Of a DNA stretch of 64,000 bases, positions 44,809-53,641 are shown in pieces. The notes beneath the pieces were generated by a model. That model had not been told where the DNA came from, ran no database searches, and worked only from the letters and a program-made list of their open reading frames with translations. Every line of letters starts with the position of its first letter. The first letter of the stretch is position 1. The position numbers were made by a program, and so were the translations under genes. This DNA is from Acidobacteriota bacterium (GTDB lineage Bacteria; Acidobacteriota; Vicinamibacteria; Vicinamibacterales; UBA2999): NCBI GenBank assembly GCA_020851565.1, contig JADZCN010000034.1, forward strand, positions 1 through 64,000, in the 5' to 3' direction.

Positions 44809-45318
44809 ATGATCCGCCCCATCCTCAGACTTGGAGACACCCTTCTCCAGTCGCCGGCCGAGCCAGTCGGGACGATCACGCCGGATATCGAGCGCTTGAT
44901 CGACGACATGGTCGAGACGATGTACGCCGCGCCCGGCATCGGGCTCGCGGCCCCGCAAATCGGCGTGTCGAAGCGCATCTTCGTCATCGACCTGTCGGTC
45001 GGCCGCGACCTGAAGGCGCTCATCACGATGATCAACCCCGAGTGGGTGGAGCGGGAAGGAATGCAGCTGGAAGAGGAAGGCTGCCTGTCGCTGCCGGGCT
45101 TCAACGCCACCGTGCCCCGCCCGGCTCGCGCGGTGGTCCGCGGCCTGGATCGACACGGCGAGGAGCACACCGTCGAGGGCACCGGCTTGCTCGCCCGCGC
45201 CCTCCAGCACGAGATGGATCACCTCGACGGCCGGTTGTTCGTGGATCGCCTGCGGGGCATCAAGCGCGACCTCATCGTGCGCAAGGTCCGCAAGCTCGCG
45301 CGCGCGGGCAAGTGGTGA
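44809..45318 (+). CDS. def: Peptide deformylase
   Basis: This is a 169-residue metalloenzyme that removes the formyl group from nascent proteins. All three signature motifs are intact: GIGLAAPQIG, EEGCLSLPG, and LQHEMDHLDGRLF. It is paired with fmt, which it overlaps (GTGA), as in many bacteria, so formylation and deformylation enzymes are made together. Confidence 0.97.
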   Translation: MIRPILRLGDTLLQSPAEPVGTITPDIERLIDDMVETMYAAPGIGLAAPQIGVSKRIFVIDLSVGRDLKALITMINPEWVEREGMQLEEEGCLSLPGFNATVPRPARAVVRGLDRHGEEHTVEGTGLLARALQHEMDHLDGRLFVDRLRGIKRDLIVRKVRKLARAGKW

Positions 45319-46265
45319 GGGCGCGCGTGCGCATCGCCTTCTTCGGCACGCCGGCGTTTGCCGTTCCCACGCTGGAGGCCCTGCTCCATTCCTCGCACGA
45401 GGTGGTCCTGGTCGTCACCCAGCCCGACCGGCCGCGCGGACGAGGCAACCGCGTGTCGCCGGGCCCGGTGAAGCTGGTGGCGCTCGGGCACGGCCTTCCG
45501 GTGCGCCAGCCCGAGAAGCTCACCCGCGATCCGTGGGAAGCCGAGTTGTCGCGCTTCGACATCGACCTCGGCGTCGTGGCGGCGTACGGCCAGATCCTGC
45601 CCGACTGGCTCCTCGCGCTGCCGCGCGGCGGCCTCGTCAACGTCCACGCCTCGCTGCTGCCGCGCTACCGCGGTGCATCGCCGATCCACCGGGCGGTCAT
45701 GAACGGCGACGCGGAAACGGGAGTGACGATCATGCGCGTGGTCAAGGCGCTCGATGCCGGGCCGATGCTCGCCCGGGTCCGCGTGCCGATTGGCCCGGAC
45801 GATCGCACCGACGAAGTTGAGTGGCATCTTGCCCGGGCCGGCGCCCGGCTGCTCGTCGAAACCGTGGACCGCATGGGCGCGGGGCCGGTGGCCGAAGAAG
45901 CGCAGAACGATGCGGACGCGACGTATGCACCTCGCCTGAAGAAGGAGGAGGGACTGATCGACTGGGCCCGATCCGCGCGGGCCATTCACAATCAGGTCCG
46001 CGCCCTGCATCCGTGGCCCCATGCCTACACCTTCGGGCCAGGCGGTCGCCTGATTCTGCATCGCTCCCGCGTCGGCATCGGGACCAACGCCGCCGCCTCC
46101 GGCACGATCGTCACGGCCAGCGCCGCCGACGGACTGCAGGTCGCGACCGGCGACGGCGTGCTCGACGTCATCGAGCTGCAGGCCGAGGGTGGCAAGGTGC
46201 TCCCGGCTCGCACCTTCCTCGCAGGGCACGCGCTCCACCCCGGCGACCGGCTGGGAAACCGATGA
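45315..46265 (+). CDS. fmt: Methionyl-tRNA formyltransferase
   Basis: This 316-residue enzyme formylates initiator Met-tRNA using 10-formyl-THF. It contains RIAFFGTPAFAVPTLEAL, YGQILPDWLLALP, and the catalytic segment NVHASLLPRYRGASPIHRA; a C-terminal OB-like domain follows. The GTG at 45315 overlaps the def stop; a second in-frame GTG at 45327 is also possible. The far longer open frame upstream is aroC/def antiframe sequence. Confidence 0.95.
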   Translation: MRARVRIAFFGTPAFAVPTLEALLHSSHEVVLVVTQPDRPRGRGNRVSPGPVKLVALGHGLPVRQPEKLTRDPWEAELSRFDIDLGVVAAYGQILPDWLLALPRGGLVNVHASLLPRYRGASPIHRAVMNGDAETGVTIMRVVKALDAGPMLARVRVPIGPDDRTDEVEWHLARAGARLLVETVDRMGAGPVAEEAQNDADATYAPRLKKEEGLIDWARSARAIHNQVRALHPWPHAYTFGPGGRLILHRSRVGIGTNAAASGTIVTASAADGLQVATGDGVLDVIELQAEGGKVLPARTFLAGHALHPGDRLGNR

Positions 46266-47548
46266 TCGCCCCTGCCCGCCGGGCGGCGTTCGGCGCCCTG
46301 CTGGCCCACGAGGTGAAGGGCACGGACCTGCCGGCCGCCATCGCGACCGCGCGTCACGTCCTGCACGATGCCCGCGATCAAACGCTGCTCACCGAGCTCG
46401 TCATCGGCACGGTGCGCATGCGGCTCGCGCTCGACCATCAGCTCGGCCTGAGGACGTCTCGACCGCTGGCTGGCCTGGACGACGAGGTGCGGACATCGCT
46501 CAGGATGGGCGCCTTCCAGTTGATGTACCTGGACCGCCTCCCCCCTTCCGCGGTCGTGGACGACGCGGTGTCGTTGACGCGGCGCGCGGGCAAGAGCAGC
46601 GCGGCCGGGATGGTGAACGCGGTGCTCCGAGCGCTCGCGCGTGAGCGCGCCGCCCTCACCTGGCCGGAGACGCCCGAGGCGCACGCCCTCGCCATTCGTC
46701 ACTCGCACCCGGAGTGGCTGGTCTCGCGGTGGCTCCAGCGCTATGGACCTGAGCCGACCCGCGCCTGGCTTGCGTTCAACAACGAGTCGCCGCGCCTGTG
46801 CCTCGCGGCGAACCGCCTGAAGGCCACGCGTGACGAGCTGGCGGCCAGGCTCGCGGTCGAAGGCGTCGACACCGTGCCGACGTCCCGTGCCCCGAACGGG
46901 CTCACCGTGGTGCGCGGCGCGGCGCTCGGCACGGCCGCGTTCAGCGAGGGATGGTTCGTGGTCCAGGACGAGGCATCGCAGCTGGTGGCGGAGTTGGGGG
47001 AACTCGGGCCCGGCCAGCGCGTGCTGGACCTGTGCGCCGCGCCGGGTGGAAAGACAGTGGCCTTGTCGGCACGTGTCGGACAGACGGGGCGTGTGGTGGC
47101 CTGCGACGTGCGCCCCCGCCGGGTCCGCCTGCTGAAGGCGACCCTGGCGCGCACCGGGCTGGGCGGGATCCCCGTCGTTCAGATCCCGGCCGGCGAAAGC
47201 CTTCCGTTCGTCGCGGGGGCGTTCGACTTCGTGTTCATCGACGCGCCGTGCTCCGGGCTGGGCACGCTCCGGCGCGATCCCGACATCCGGTGGCGCCGAC
47301 AGGAGGCAGACCTGGTGCGCCTGGCAGCCGGTCAGCTGATGCTCCTGCACCGCGCGGCGCCGCTGGTGCGGCGCGGCGGCACGCTGCTCTACGCGACCTG
47401 CTCGAGCGAGCCGGACGAGAACGAGGCGGTCGTCTCGGCGTTTCTGGCCGACGCCTCGGACTTCGTCCTCCGGCGCGAGCACCGCACGACGCCACCCGAC
47501 GACGGCCTCGAGGCGTTCTACGGGGCCGTGATCGCCCGCAAGCTGTAG
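46262..47548 (+). CDS. rsmB: 16S rRNA (cytosine967-C5)-methyltransferase
   Basis: This gene encodes 428 residues. An N-terminal NusB-like RNA-binding domain (about 1-130) precedes the SAM-dependent methyltransferase with LDLCAAPGGKTVALS, DAPCSGLGTLRRDPDIRW carrying one catalytic Cys, and YATCSSEPDENEAVV carrying the second. It modifies C967 of 16S rRNA. The ATG at 46262 overlaps the fmt stop (ATGA). The order def-fmt-rsmB is widely conserved and confirms the calls. Confidence 0.95.
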   Translation: MIAPARRAAFGALLAHEVKGTDLPAAIATARHVLHDARDQTLLTELVIGTVRMRLALDHQLGLRTSRPLAGLDDEVRTSLRMGAFQLMYLDRLPPSAVVDDAVSLTRRAGKSSAAGMVNAVLRALARERAALTWPETPEAHALAIRHSHPEWLVSRWLQRYGPEPTRAWLAFNNESPRLCLAANRLKATRDELAARLAVEGVDTVPTSRAPNGLTVVRGAALGTAAFSEGWFVVQDEASQLVAELGELGPGQRVLDLCAAPGGKTVALSARVGQTGRVVACDVRPRRVRLLKATLARTGLGGIPVVQIPAGESLPFVAGAFDFVFIDAPCSGLGTLRRDPDIRWRRQEADLVRLAAGQLMLLHRAAPLVRRGGTLLYATCSSEPDENEAVVSAFLADASDFVLRREHRTTPPDDGLEAFYGAVIARKL

Positions 47549-47557
47549 TACCATGGC

Positions 47558-48289
47558 ATGTTACCGATGCCCATATCGGCGAGAGTATGGACGGCAGGAA
47601 AGATCCTGCTGCTCGTGGGCGCCCTGTCGGCCACCTTCGTCGCCTTCGCGATGATGGCCGCGCGTGTCGCGGTTCGCGCCCGGGATGTGGCGGTGCCCAA
47701 CCTCGTCGGTCGCGAGCTCAACGAGGCCACCGCCGTGGCCGCCAACCTCGACCTGCAGCTCACCGTGGACGAGACCCGTCGGCCGGACCTGAAGGTGCCA
47801 GCGGGTTTCGTGCTGGGCCAGGAACCGCCTGCCGGGTCGTTCTCCCGGCGCCAGCGGTCCGTGCGCGTCTGGCTGAGCGCCGGGCCGCGGATTGCGCGCG
47901 CGCCCGCCCTGGTCGGCGAGTCGCAGCGCGCCGCTGAGATCCGCATCGTCCAGGAAGGCCTGCAGCCGGGAGCCGTGGCCGAGATCCGGTCCGCCCTCTA
48001 CCCTCCCGACGTGGTCGTCGCGCAGGATCCTCAACCCGGCGTGGAGACCGCTGAAGTGCGACTCCTGGTCAATCGCGGTGAGGATCGCGCGTCGTACGTG
48101 ATGCCCGATCTCATCGGGGTGAACGGCGAGCGCGCGGCCGACATCCTGCGTGGGCACGGGTTTCGCGTGTCCATCACGGCCCAGTCCGCGGCCACGGGCC
48201 TGCCTCCGGGTGTCGTCACCCGGCAGGCGCCCGCCGGCGGCTACCAGGTGCACCCCGGTGATGCGATTGCCCTCGAGGTGAGCCGGTGA
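47558..48289 (+). CDS. Membrane-anchored PASTA-domain protein
   Basis: This gene encodes 243 residues. One N-terminal transmembrane helix ([20 protein letters not shown]) is followed by three PASTA modules (about 42-110, 112-180, 180-243), each with a [12 protein letters not shown] or [16 protein letters not shown] start and a QDPQPG/EPPAG turn. PASTA domains bind peptidoglycan fragments. The usual Ser/Thr kinase or penicillin-binding partner domain is absent, so this is a stand-alone envelope sensor or scaffold. The start is ATG 47558 or 47567. It is coupled to rpe by a GTGA overlap. Confidence 0.82.
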   Translation: MLPMPISARVWTAGKILLLVGALSATFVAFAMMAARVAVRARDVAVPNLVGRELNEATAVAANLDLQLTVDETRRPDLKVPAGFVLGQEPPAGSFSRRQRSVRVWLSAGPRIARAPALVGESQRAAEIRIVQEGLQPGAVAEIRSALYPPDVVVAQDPQPGVETAEVRLLVNRGEDRASYVMPDLIGVNGERAADILRGHGFRVSITAQSAATGLPPGVVTRQAPAGGYQVHPGDAIALEVSR

Positions 48290-48945
48290 GTGTCCAACTC
48301 GCCCCCTCCATCCTGTCGGCCGACTTCGGTCACCTGGCACGCGACATCGCAGCCGCAGAGGCAGGCGGCGCGGACCTCATCCACGTCGACGTGATGGATG
48401 GCCACTTCGTGCCGAACATCACGATCGGGCCGCCGGTCGTGCGCGCGGTGAAGCGCGCCACCTCCCTGCCGCTCGACGTGCACCTGATGATCAGCGATCC
48501 GGATCGCTACCTCGAGGCTTTCGTCGACGCCGGGGCGTCGATGCTGTCGGTGCACGTGGAGGTGCTGCCGCACCTGCACCGCACGATTGGCGCCATCAGG
48601 ACACTGGGCGCGAAGGCGGGGGTCGTGCTGAACCCGTCCACGCCCGTGGCCACGATCGAGGAGGTGGCGGCGGACGTGGATTTCGTCCTGGTGATGTCGG
48701 TGAACCCGGGCTTCGGCGGGCAGCGTTTCATCCCGGCCAGCCTGGACAAGATTCGGCGCGTGCGGGCACTGCTGGATCGCGTCGGCAACCCCGCGCCGGT
48801 CGAAGTGGATGGCGGCGTGGATCTCCAGACCATCGCTGCCGTGGTGAAGGCCGGCGCCAGCATCCTCGTTGCCGGGCAGGCGGTGTTCGGCGGAGGCGAT
48901 CCCACCGGCGCCGTGCGGGCGCTTCGCGAGGCCGCAGGCCGGTGA
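48286..48945 (+). CDS. rpe: Ribulose-phosphate 3-epimerase
   Basis: This 219-residue TIM-barrel enzyme of the pentose phosphate pathway interconverts ribulose 5-phosphate and xylulose 5-phosphate. It shows [12 protein letters not shown], the metal/catalytic [40 protein letters not shown] and [10 protein letters not shown]. It begins at GTG 48286. Genomic pairing with rsmB and PASTA genes is seen in other bacteria. Confidence 0.96.
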   Translation: MSVQLAPSILSADFGHLARDIAAAEAGGADLIHVDVMDGHFVPNITIGPPVVRAVKRATSLPLDVHLMISDPDRYLEAFVDAGASMLSVHVEVLPHLHRTIGAIRTLGAKAGVVLNPSTPVATIEEVAADVDFVLVMSVNPGFGGQRFIPASLDKIRRVRALLDRVGNPAPVEVDGGVDLQTIAAVVKAGASILVAGQAVFGGGDPTGAVRALREAAGR

Positions 48946-49364
48946 CGAGCGCCGGCCCCGCACCTCAGCCGCGCGTGTCGCGCCCCGTCGTGCGCGTCCG
49001 CTACGCCGAGACGGACCAGATGGGCGTGGTCTACTACGCGAACTATCTCGTGTGGTTCGAGGTCGGTCGCACCGAGTGGCTGCGCGAGACCGGCTGGACC
49101 TACCGCGCGATGGAGGACGAGGGCCTGGCCCTGCCGGTCATCGAAGCACGCTGCGAGTACAAGGCCGGCGCGCGCTACGACGACGAGCTGGAGATTCGGA
49201 CCACGGGGCGGCTGGTATCGCCCGTGCGCCTGGCGTTCGACTACGAAGTCGTACGGCGGGCCGACGGCACGCTGGTGGCCACGGGCCAGACCACGCACGC
49301 GACGCTCAATCGGGCCGGGCGCCCGGTGCGGCTCCCGGCGCGAGTGAAGGAGTTACTGGCGTGA
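48942..49364 (+). CDS. ybgC: Acyl-CoA thioesterase, YbgC type (hot-dog fold)
   Basis: This is a 140-residue hot-dog thioesterase of the 4HBT/YbgC group. The catalytic Asp lies in [21 protein letters not shown], followed by a helix and [19 protein letters not shown]. It hydrolyses acyl-CoA or acyl-ACP thioesters; YbgC is linked to the Tol-Pal envelope system in other bacteria, though no tol genes are nearby. It begins at GTG 48942 and overlaps rpe by 4 nt. Confidence 0.88.
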   Translation: MTSAGPAPQPRVSRPVVRVRYAETDQMGVVYYANYLVWFEVGRTEWLRETGWTYRAMEDEGLALPVIEARCEYKAGARYDDELEIRTTGRLVSPVRLAFDYEVVRRADGTLVATGQTTHATLNRAGRPVRLPARVKELLA

Positions 49365-50302
49365 AGGCATTGGTGACGGGTGGAGCGGGCTTCATCGGGT
49401 CGCACCTGAGCGAGCGGCTGCTCGATCAGGGCGCCGAGGTGACGGCGATCGATTGCTTCACCGACTACTATCCGCGGCCGCTCAAGGAAGCCAACATCGC
49501 CGGCCTGCGCGGGCGGCCGGGCTACCGCCTGGTGGAGGCGTCGATTGCCGACGCCGACCTGCCGGCGCTGCTCGAGGGCGTGACACACGTCTTCCACCTG
49601 GCGGCGCAGGCGGGCGTGCGGAAGAGCTGGGGACGCGAGTTCCAGATCTACACCTCGCTCAACGTCGACGCGACGCAGATCCTGCTCGAAGCCTGTGTGG
49701 GCCGCCCCATCGAGCGCGTGGTCTATGCGTCGAGCTCCTCGGTGTACGGGGACCACGTCCAGCTGCCGATGCAGGAGGAGGTGCCGCTCCACCCGGTGTC
49801 GCCGTACGGGGTGACGAAGCTGGCGGCCGAGCAACTCTGCTACCTCTATCACGTCAACCACGGCGTGCCGGCCGTCTCGCTGCGGTACTTCACGGTGTAC
49901 GGGCCGCGGCAGCGCCCCGACATGGGCTTCAACCGCTTCTTCTCGGCGATTCTCGACGGCCGCCCGATCGTGCAGTACGGCGACGGGCTGCAGACACGCG
50001 ATTTCACGTTCGTGGCCGATGCCGCCTGGGCGACCGCGACCGCGGCAGTCCGTGGGGTGCCGGGGCGCGTCTACAATATTGGAGGCGGGTCGCGGGTGTC
50101 GCTGGTCGAGGTGTTCGATCTGCTGGCGAAGGTGACCGGCCGCGAGGTCAGGGTGGAGCGGCAGCCGCCCCAGAAGGGCGACATGCGCGACACCTACGCC
50201 GACACCACGCTGGCGCGGACCGACCTCGGGTTCCAGCCTTCCGTCAACCTCGAGGACGGCCTGCGGGCCATGTACCGCTGGATGGAAGCGACGAGAGCAT
50301 GA
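49361..50302 (+). CDS. NAD-dependent nucleotide-sugar epimerase/dehydratase
   Basis: This 313-residue extended short-chain dehydrogenase has the NAD motif VTGGAGFIGSHLSE, the Ser in YASSSSVYGD, the Tyr-x3-Lys in SPYGVTKLAAEQL, and RYFTVYGPRQRPDMGF. It acts on UDP- or GDP-sugars, most like UDP-glucose 4-epimerase or UDP-glucuronate epimerases, to make envelope or exopolysaccharide precursors. It begins at GTG 49361 by overlap with the thioesterase. The exact sugar is uncertain. Confidence 0.88.
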   Translation: MKALVTGGAGFIGSHLSERLLDQGAEVTAIDCFTDYYPRPLKEANIAGLRGRPGYRLVEASIADADLPALLEGVTHVFHLAAQAGVRKSWGREFQIYTSLNVDATQILLEACVGRPIERVVYASSSSVYGDHVQLPMQEEVPLHPVSPYGVTKLAAEQLCYLYHVNHGVPAVSLRYFTVYGPRQRPDMGFNRFFSAILDGRPIVQYGDGLQTRDFTFVADAAWATATAAVRGVPGRVYNIGGGSRVSLVEVFDLLAKVTGREVRVERQPPQKGDMRDTYADTTLARTDLGFQPSVNLEDGLRAMYRWMEATRA

Positions 50303-51087
50303 GTTACGGGTGCAAGGCCCTTCTGGTGGCCGTGCTGTTGATGGGCGCTGGCGCGTGCGCCAAGGATCCCGCCGTCGTGCCGCCGGGCACGGCGGAAGCC
50401 GACAAGTTCCTCTTCGACCGCGGCCAGACGGCCTTCAAGGAGGAGAAGTGGGCCGACGCGCGGGAGTATTTCCGCAACATCGTGGACAACTACCCGCAGA
50501 GCCCGTTCCGGCCGGACGCGAAGCTCGCGCTCGGCGACACCTACCTCGCACAGAAGGGGATCGAGAACCTGCTGCTCGCCGCCAACGAGTTCCGCGAGTT
50601 CCAGACGTTCTATCCCACCCACCCGCGGGCCGATTACGCACAATTGCAGCTGGCCCGTTCGTACGCCGGCCAGATGCTGGCCCCGGAGCGCGACCAATCG
50701 GCCACGCGGGACGCCATCAAGGAAGTTGAGGTGTTCCTTCAGCGGTACCCGAACAGCAAACTGATGCCCGACGCCCGGGCGCTGGAGCGGGAAGCCCGCG
50801 ACCGGCTGAGCCAGGCCGGCTTTCACGTGGGGTTCTTCTACTTCCGTGCGCGGTGGTATCCCGGTGCAATCGACAGATTTCGTGAAGTTCTGACAACCGA
50901 CCCCGGTTTCACCGGCCGCGACGCGGTGTATTATCACCTCGCAGAAGCCTTGTACCGTACGGACAAGAAGCCCGAAGCGCTCCCCTACTATGAACGGCTC
51001 GTCAGCGAATTCGAACAGAGCGAGTATCTGCTCGAGGCGCAGAAGCGCATCGCGGAGCTAAAAGGCGGGACACCCGCCGGAAAGTAG
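50299..51087 (+). CDS. bamD: Outer-membrane assembly lipoprotein, BamD family
   Basis: This 262-residue exported protein has an N-terminal signal and a possible lipobox (LLMGAGAC; weak, as the residue three before Cys is Ala). TPR-like helices contain the BamD hallmark layout: DARDYFRNI-type helix AREYFRNIVDNYPQSPF, EFREFQTFYPTHPRADYAQ, VEVFLQRYPNSKLMPDAR, and a final GFFYFRARWYPGAIDRF. It should work in the outer-membrane protein insertion (BAM) complex on the periplasmic side. The ATG overlaps the epimerase stop. Confidence 0.9.
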   Translation: MSYGCKALLVAVLLMGAGACAKDPAVVPPGTAEADKFLFDRGQTAFKEEKWADAREYFRNIVDNYPQSPFRPDAKLALGDTYLAQKGIENLLLAANEFREFQTFYPTHPRADYAQLQLARSYAGQMLAPERDQSATRDAIKEVEVFLQRYPNSKLMPDARALEREARDRLSQAGFHVGFFYFRARWYPGAIDRFREVLTTDPGFTGRDAVYYHLAEALYRTDKKPEALPYYERLVSEFEQSEYLLEAQKRIAELKGGTPAGK

Positions 51088-51094
51088 GTCGTGT

Positions 51095-51880
51095 ATGCGT
51101 TACGTGCTTGCGATGGCCATCGTGGGGATGGCCATGCCTTCCACCGTCGCCGGGCAGCCGCTCGGCCCGCGCACTCTGCTTCCGATGCACGTCCTGTGCA
51201 CGGATATGCCCATCACCGCGCCTCCCGGCATGACGCTGACCATCGAGGGCGCCCAGCACCCCGATGGCCGGCAGGTGCTCGGCATCGGAGACGTCGCGGT
51301 GGTGCGGGCCGGCACGGGCGACGGCATCAAGGTGGGCGATCGGTTCATGGCCCGTCGCCTGCTCCGGCCGCACGAGACCCTCAACTTCAGGCGCGGTCCC
51401 TACGACGCCATCCGCACCGAGTACGACTCGGTGCACACGGCCGGCGTGCTCGCGGTGTTCGCCGTGGACGAGCGCTTTGCCCTCGCGCGGATCGAGAGCG
51501 CGTGCGACTCGGTGCTGGTGGGCGATTACCTCGAGCCGGCGGCGTTGCCGTCGCTGCCGACGCCGGCCCAGGCCAGCGGCCAGCCGAACTTCGACGATCG
51601 CGCGCTCGTGCTGTTCGGCCTCGATCAGCGCAAGTCGTTCGGTGACGGCGATGTCCTGACCATCAATCGGGGATCCAGCCAGGGCGTCACCGCCGGGGCG
51701 CGCTTCGCCATCTATCGCGATCCCGCGCAGGGCCTGCGCCTGCCGCTCGTGGCGATCGCAGAGGCGGTGGTGGTCGAAGTGAGCGAGTCGATCTCGAAGG
51801 CCGTGGTGGTTCGCGTGGTCGACGGCGTGCGATCCGGTGACGTGGCCGTCCCCATGGTCGCCGGGCCGGCGCAGCCCTGA
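51095..51880 (+). CDS. Exported protein of unknown function
   Basis: This gene encodes 261 residues with a signal peptide (LAMAIVGMAMPSTVAGQ). The mature protein is beta-rich and contains two similar segments, GIKVGDRFMARR and GVTAGARFAIYRD, each followed by Val-rich strands ending in a GDVAVP-like turn. Such Gly-x-x-x-Gly-x-x-Phe-x-hydrophobic modules occur in envelope proteins of the FlgT C-terminal/LysM-associated kind. It starts 7 bp after bamD and is probably part of the same envelope operon. No named family is certain. Confidence 0.7.
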   Translation: MRYVLAMAIVGMAMPSTVAGQPLGPRTLLPMHVLCTDMPITAPPGMTLTIEGAQHPDGRQVLGIGDVAVVRAGTGDGIKVGDRFMARRLLRPHETLNFRRGPYDAIRTEYDSVHTAGVLAVFAVDERFALARIESACDSVLVGDYLEPAALPSLPTPAQASGQPNFDDRALVLFGLDQRKSFGDGDVLTINRGSSQGVTAGARFAIYRDPAQGLRLPLVAIAEAVVVEVSESISKAVVVRVVDGVRSGDVAVPMVAGPAQP

Positions 51881-51887
51881 GCCGGCT

Positions 51888-52526
51888 TCAGCGCGCCACT
51901 TTGCGTCCGGGCTGCGCGGTGTACTCGGTGCGCCGCGCAGCGCGCGCTTCCGCGATGTCGGTGACCTTCGCGGACCGCGAGAACGCCTGGTGGAAGCGGC
52001 GATAGTAGTCCACGGCCGACCACAGCGCCGTGGCGAGCACGACCCACAGGGCGGCCTGTCCCAGCAGCAGCAGCGCCGGCACTCGTTCCCACCCGAGGAT
52101 CAGCAGCAGGATCGCCACGACCTGCGAGGCCATCTTCAGCTTGCCGAGATTCGACGCCGGCATCGGCAGGCCGCGCGAATAGGCAATGCTGCGCAGGCCC
52201 GTCACCGCGAACTCGCGCCCGATGATGACCGCCACCATCCACGCGGGCGCCAGGCCGAGCTGGACGATGGAGATGAGGGTGGCCGAGATGAGGAGCTTGT
52301 CGGCCAGCGGGTCCAGGATCTGCCCGAGCCAGGTGACCTGCTGGCGGCGCCGCGCGAGATAGCCGTCCAGCCAGTCGGTGAGCGAGGCCAGGCCGAAGAT
52401 TGCGGCGGCGACCAGCTCGACCGGGAGCCCGATCACCAGGCGGCCCTCGAACTTGGTCAGCAACACCGAGACGAGCAGCGGCACGAGGAAGATACGCGCG
52501 ATGGTGAGGCTGTTCGGGAGGTTCAT
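51888..52526 (-). CDS. pgsA: CDP-diacylglycerol-glycerol-3-phosphate 3-phosphatidyltransferase
   Basis: This 212-residue polytopic CDP-alcohol phosphotransferase makes phosphatidylglycerol phosphate. The signature D-G-x2-A-R-x8-G-x3-D-x3-D is complete in DGYLARRRQQVTWLGQ followed by ILDPLADK. Five or six membrane helices are visible. The start MNLPNSLTIARI at 52526 is typical; an in-frame ATG at 52541 is an alternative, but the hexamer TAGAAT (plus 52540-52545), a possible -10, overlaps it. The C-terminal tail is basic and polar. Confidence 0.93.
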   Translation of the reverse strand: MNLPNSLTIARIFLVPLLVSVLLTKFEGRLVIGLPVELVAAAIFGLASLTDWLDGYLARRRQQVTWLGQILDPLADKLLISATLISIVQLGLAPAWMVAVIIGREFAVTGLRSIAYSRGLPMPASNLGKLKMASQVVAILLLILGWERVPALLLLGQAALWVVLATALWSAVDYYRRFHQAFSRSAKVTDIAEARAARRTEYTAQPGRKVAR

Positions 52527-52575
52527 CCGACTCGCGGCCATTCTACCGTCCGCTCGTGTAAGATGGAAGTTTGTC

Positions 52576-53634
52576 ATGAAGGCCATCTTGCTTGCCGGGG
52601 GCAAGGGCACGCGCCTCCGCCCGCTGACTCTCCACACCCCCAAGCCCGTCGTGCCCATTTTCGATCGGGCCTTCCTCCATTACCAGATCGACCTCCTCAC
52701 GCAGGTTCCGGAGATCGACGAGGTGATTCTGAGCCTCAATTACCAGCCGCGCCGTATCGAGGAGGTCTTCGGTGAGGGCGAGGGCACCGGGGTCAGGCTT
52801 CGCTACGTGGTCGAGCCGGCACCGCTGGGCACCGGCGGCGCCATCCGGTACGCGGCGCAGGGAATCACCGACACCCTCGTCGTCTTCAACGGCGACGTGA
52901 TGACCTCGGTGGACGTCAACGCCGTGGTGGAGCGCCACCGCGCCGCCCGCGCGCGGGCGACGATCGTGCTCACGCCGGTGGAGAACCCGGCGGCCTACGG
53001 GCTGGTCGAGACCGACGCCGAGGGCCACGTGCGGCGCTTCCTCGAGAAGCCGAAGCCAGACGAGATCACGTGCAACACGATCAACGCGGGCATTTACGTG
53101 CTCGAGCCGGAGACGTTCGATCGCATCCCGAAGGACGTGGCCTATTCCATCGAGCGCGGGTATTTCCCGTCCCTCACCGAGCGCGGCGAGACGTTCGTGG
53201 CCTACGTCGACCATGGCTACTGGATTGATATCGGCACGCCCGAGAAGTACGTGCAGGTCCACCGGGACATGTTCGACGGCCGGTTCACGGCCGGCCTCTT
53301 CGCGACGGCGGATCGGTCGGCGCCCATCGTGTCGCCGGATGCCCGGGTCGACGACGGCGCAACGCTGACGGCGCCCTGCTTCGTGGACGGGGGCGCGCAC
53401 ATCAAGTCCGGTGCCGTGATCGGCCCCTACGCCGTGCTGGGCCGCGGCGTGGTCGTCGAGGAGGGCGCCGAGCTGAGAAACGTCATCGTCTGGCCCAACA
53501 CGCGGATCGGCCCCAACGCCGTGCTCGACGGCCCCATCCTGGGCCGCAACTGCCACATCGGGCGCAACGTCACGCTCCGCGGGCCGTCGGTGATTGGCGA
53601 CAAGACGGCCCTGACCGACTACACGCACACGTAA
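52576..53634 (+). CDS. manC: Sugar-phosphate nucleotidylyltransferase (mannose-1-phosphate guanylyltransferase-like)
   Basis: This gene encodes 352 residues. The N-terminal nucleotidyltransferase domain shows KAILLAGGKGTRLRPLTLHTPKP, VVFNGDVMTSVD and FLEKPKPDEI; the C-terminal about 90 residues form a left-handed beta-helix of hexapeptide repeats (GAHIKSGAVIGPYAVLG). It makes an NDP-sugar from sugar 1-phosphate and NTP. The next gene is a phosphohexomutase, so GDP-mannose synthesis is the most natural pathway; a glucose-1-phosphate role cannot be excluded. Confidence 0.88.
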   Translation: MKAILLAGGKGTRLRPLTLHTPKPVVPIFDRAFLHYQIDLLTQVPEIDEVILSLNYQPRRIEEVFGEGEGTGVRLRYVVEPAPLGTGGAIRYAAQGITDTLVVFNGDVMTSVDVNAVVERHRAARARATIVLTPVENPAAYGLVETDAEGHVRRFLEKPKPDEITCNTINAGIYVLEPETFDRIPKDVAYSIERGYFPSLTERGETFVAYVDHGYWIDIGTPEKYVQVHRDMFDGRFTAGLFATADRSAPIVSPDARVDDGATLTAPCFVDGGAHIKSGAVIGPYAVLGRGVVVEEGAELRNVIVWPNTRIGPNAVLDGPILGRNCHIGRNVTLRGPSVIGDKTALTDYTHT

Positions 53635-53641
53635 AGGACCC

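Noticed and set aside
52536..52564. Plus-strand promoter before the nucleotidylyltransferase (TAAGAT at 52559)
   Set aside because: No acceptable -35 at 16-18 bp; too weak to list.
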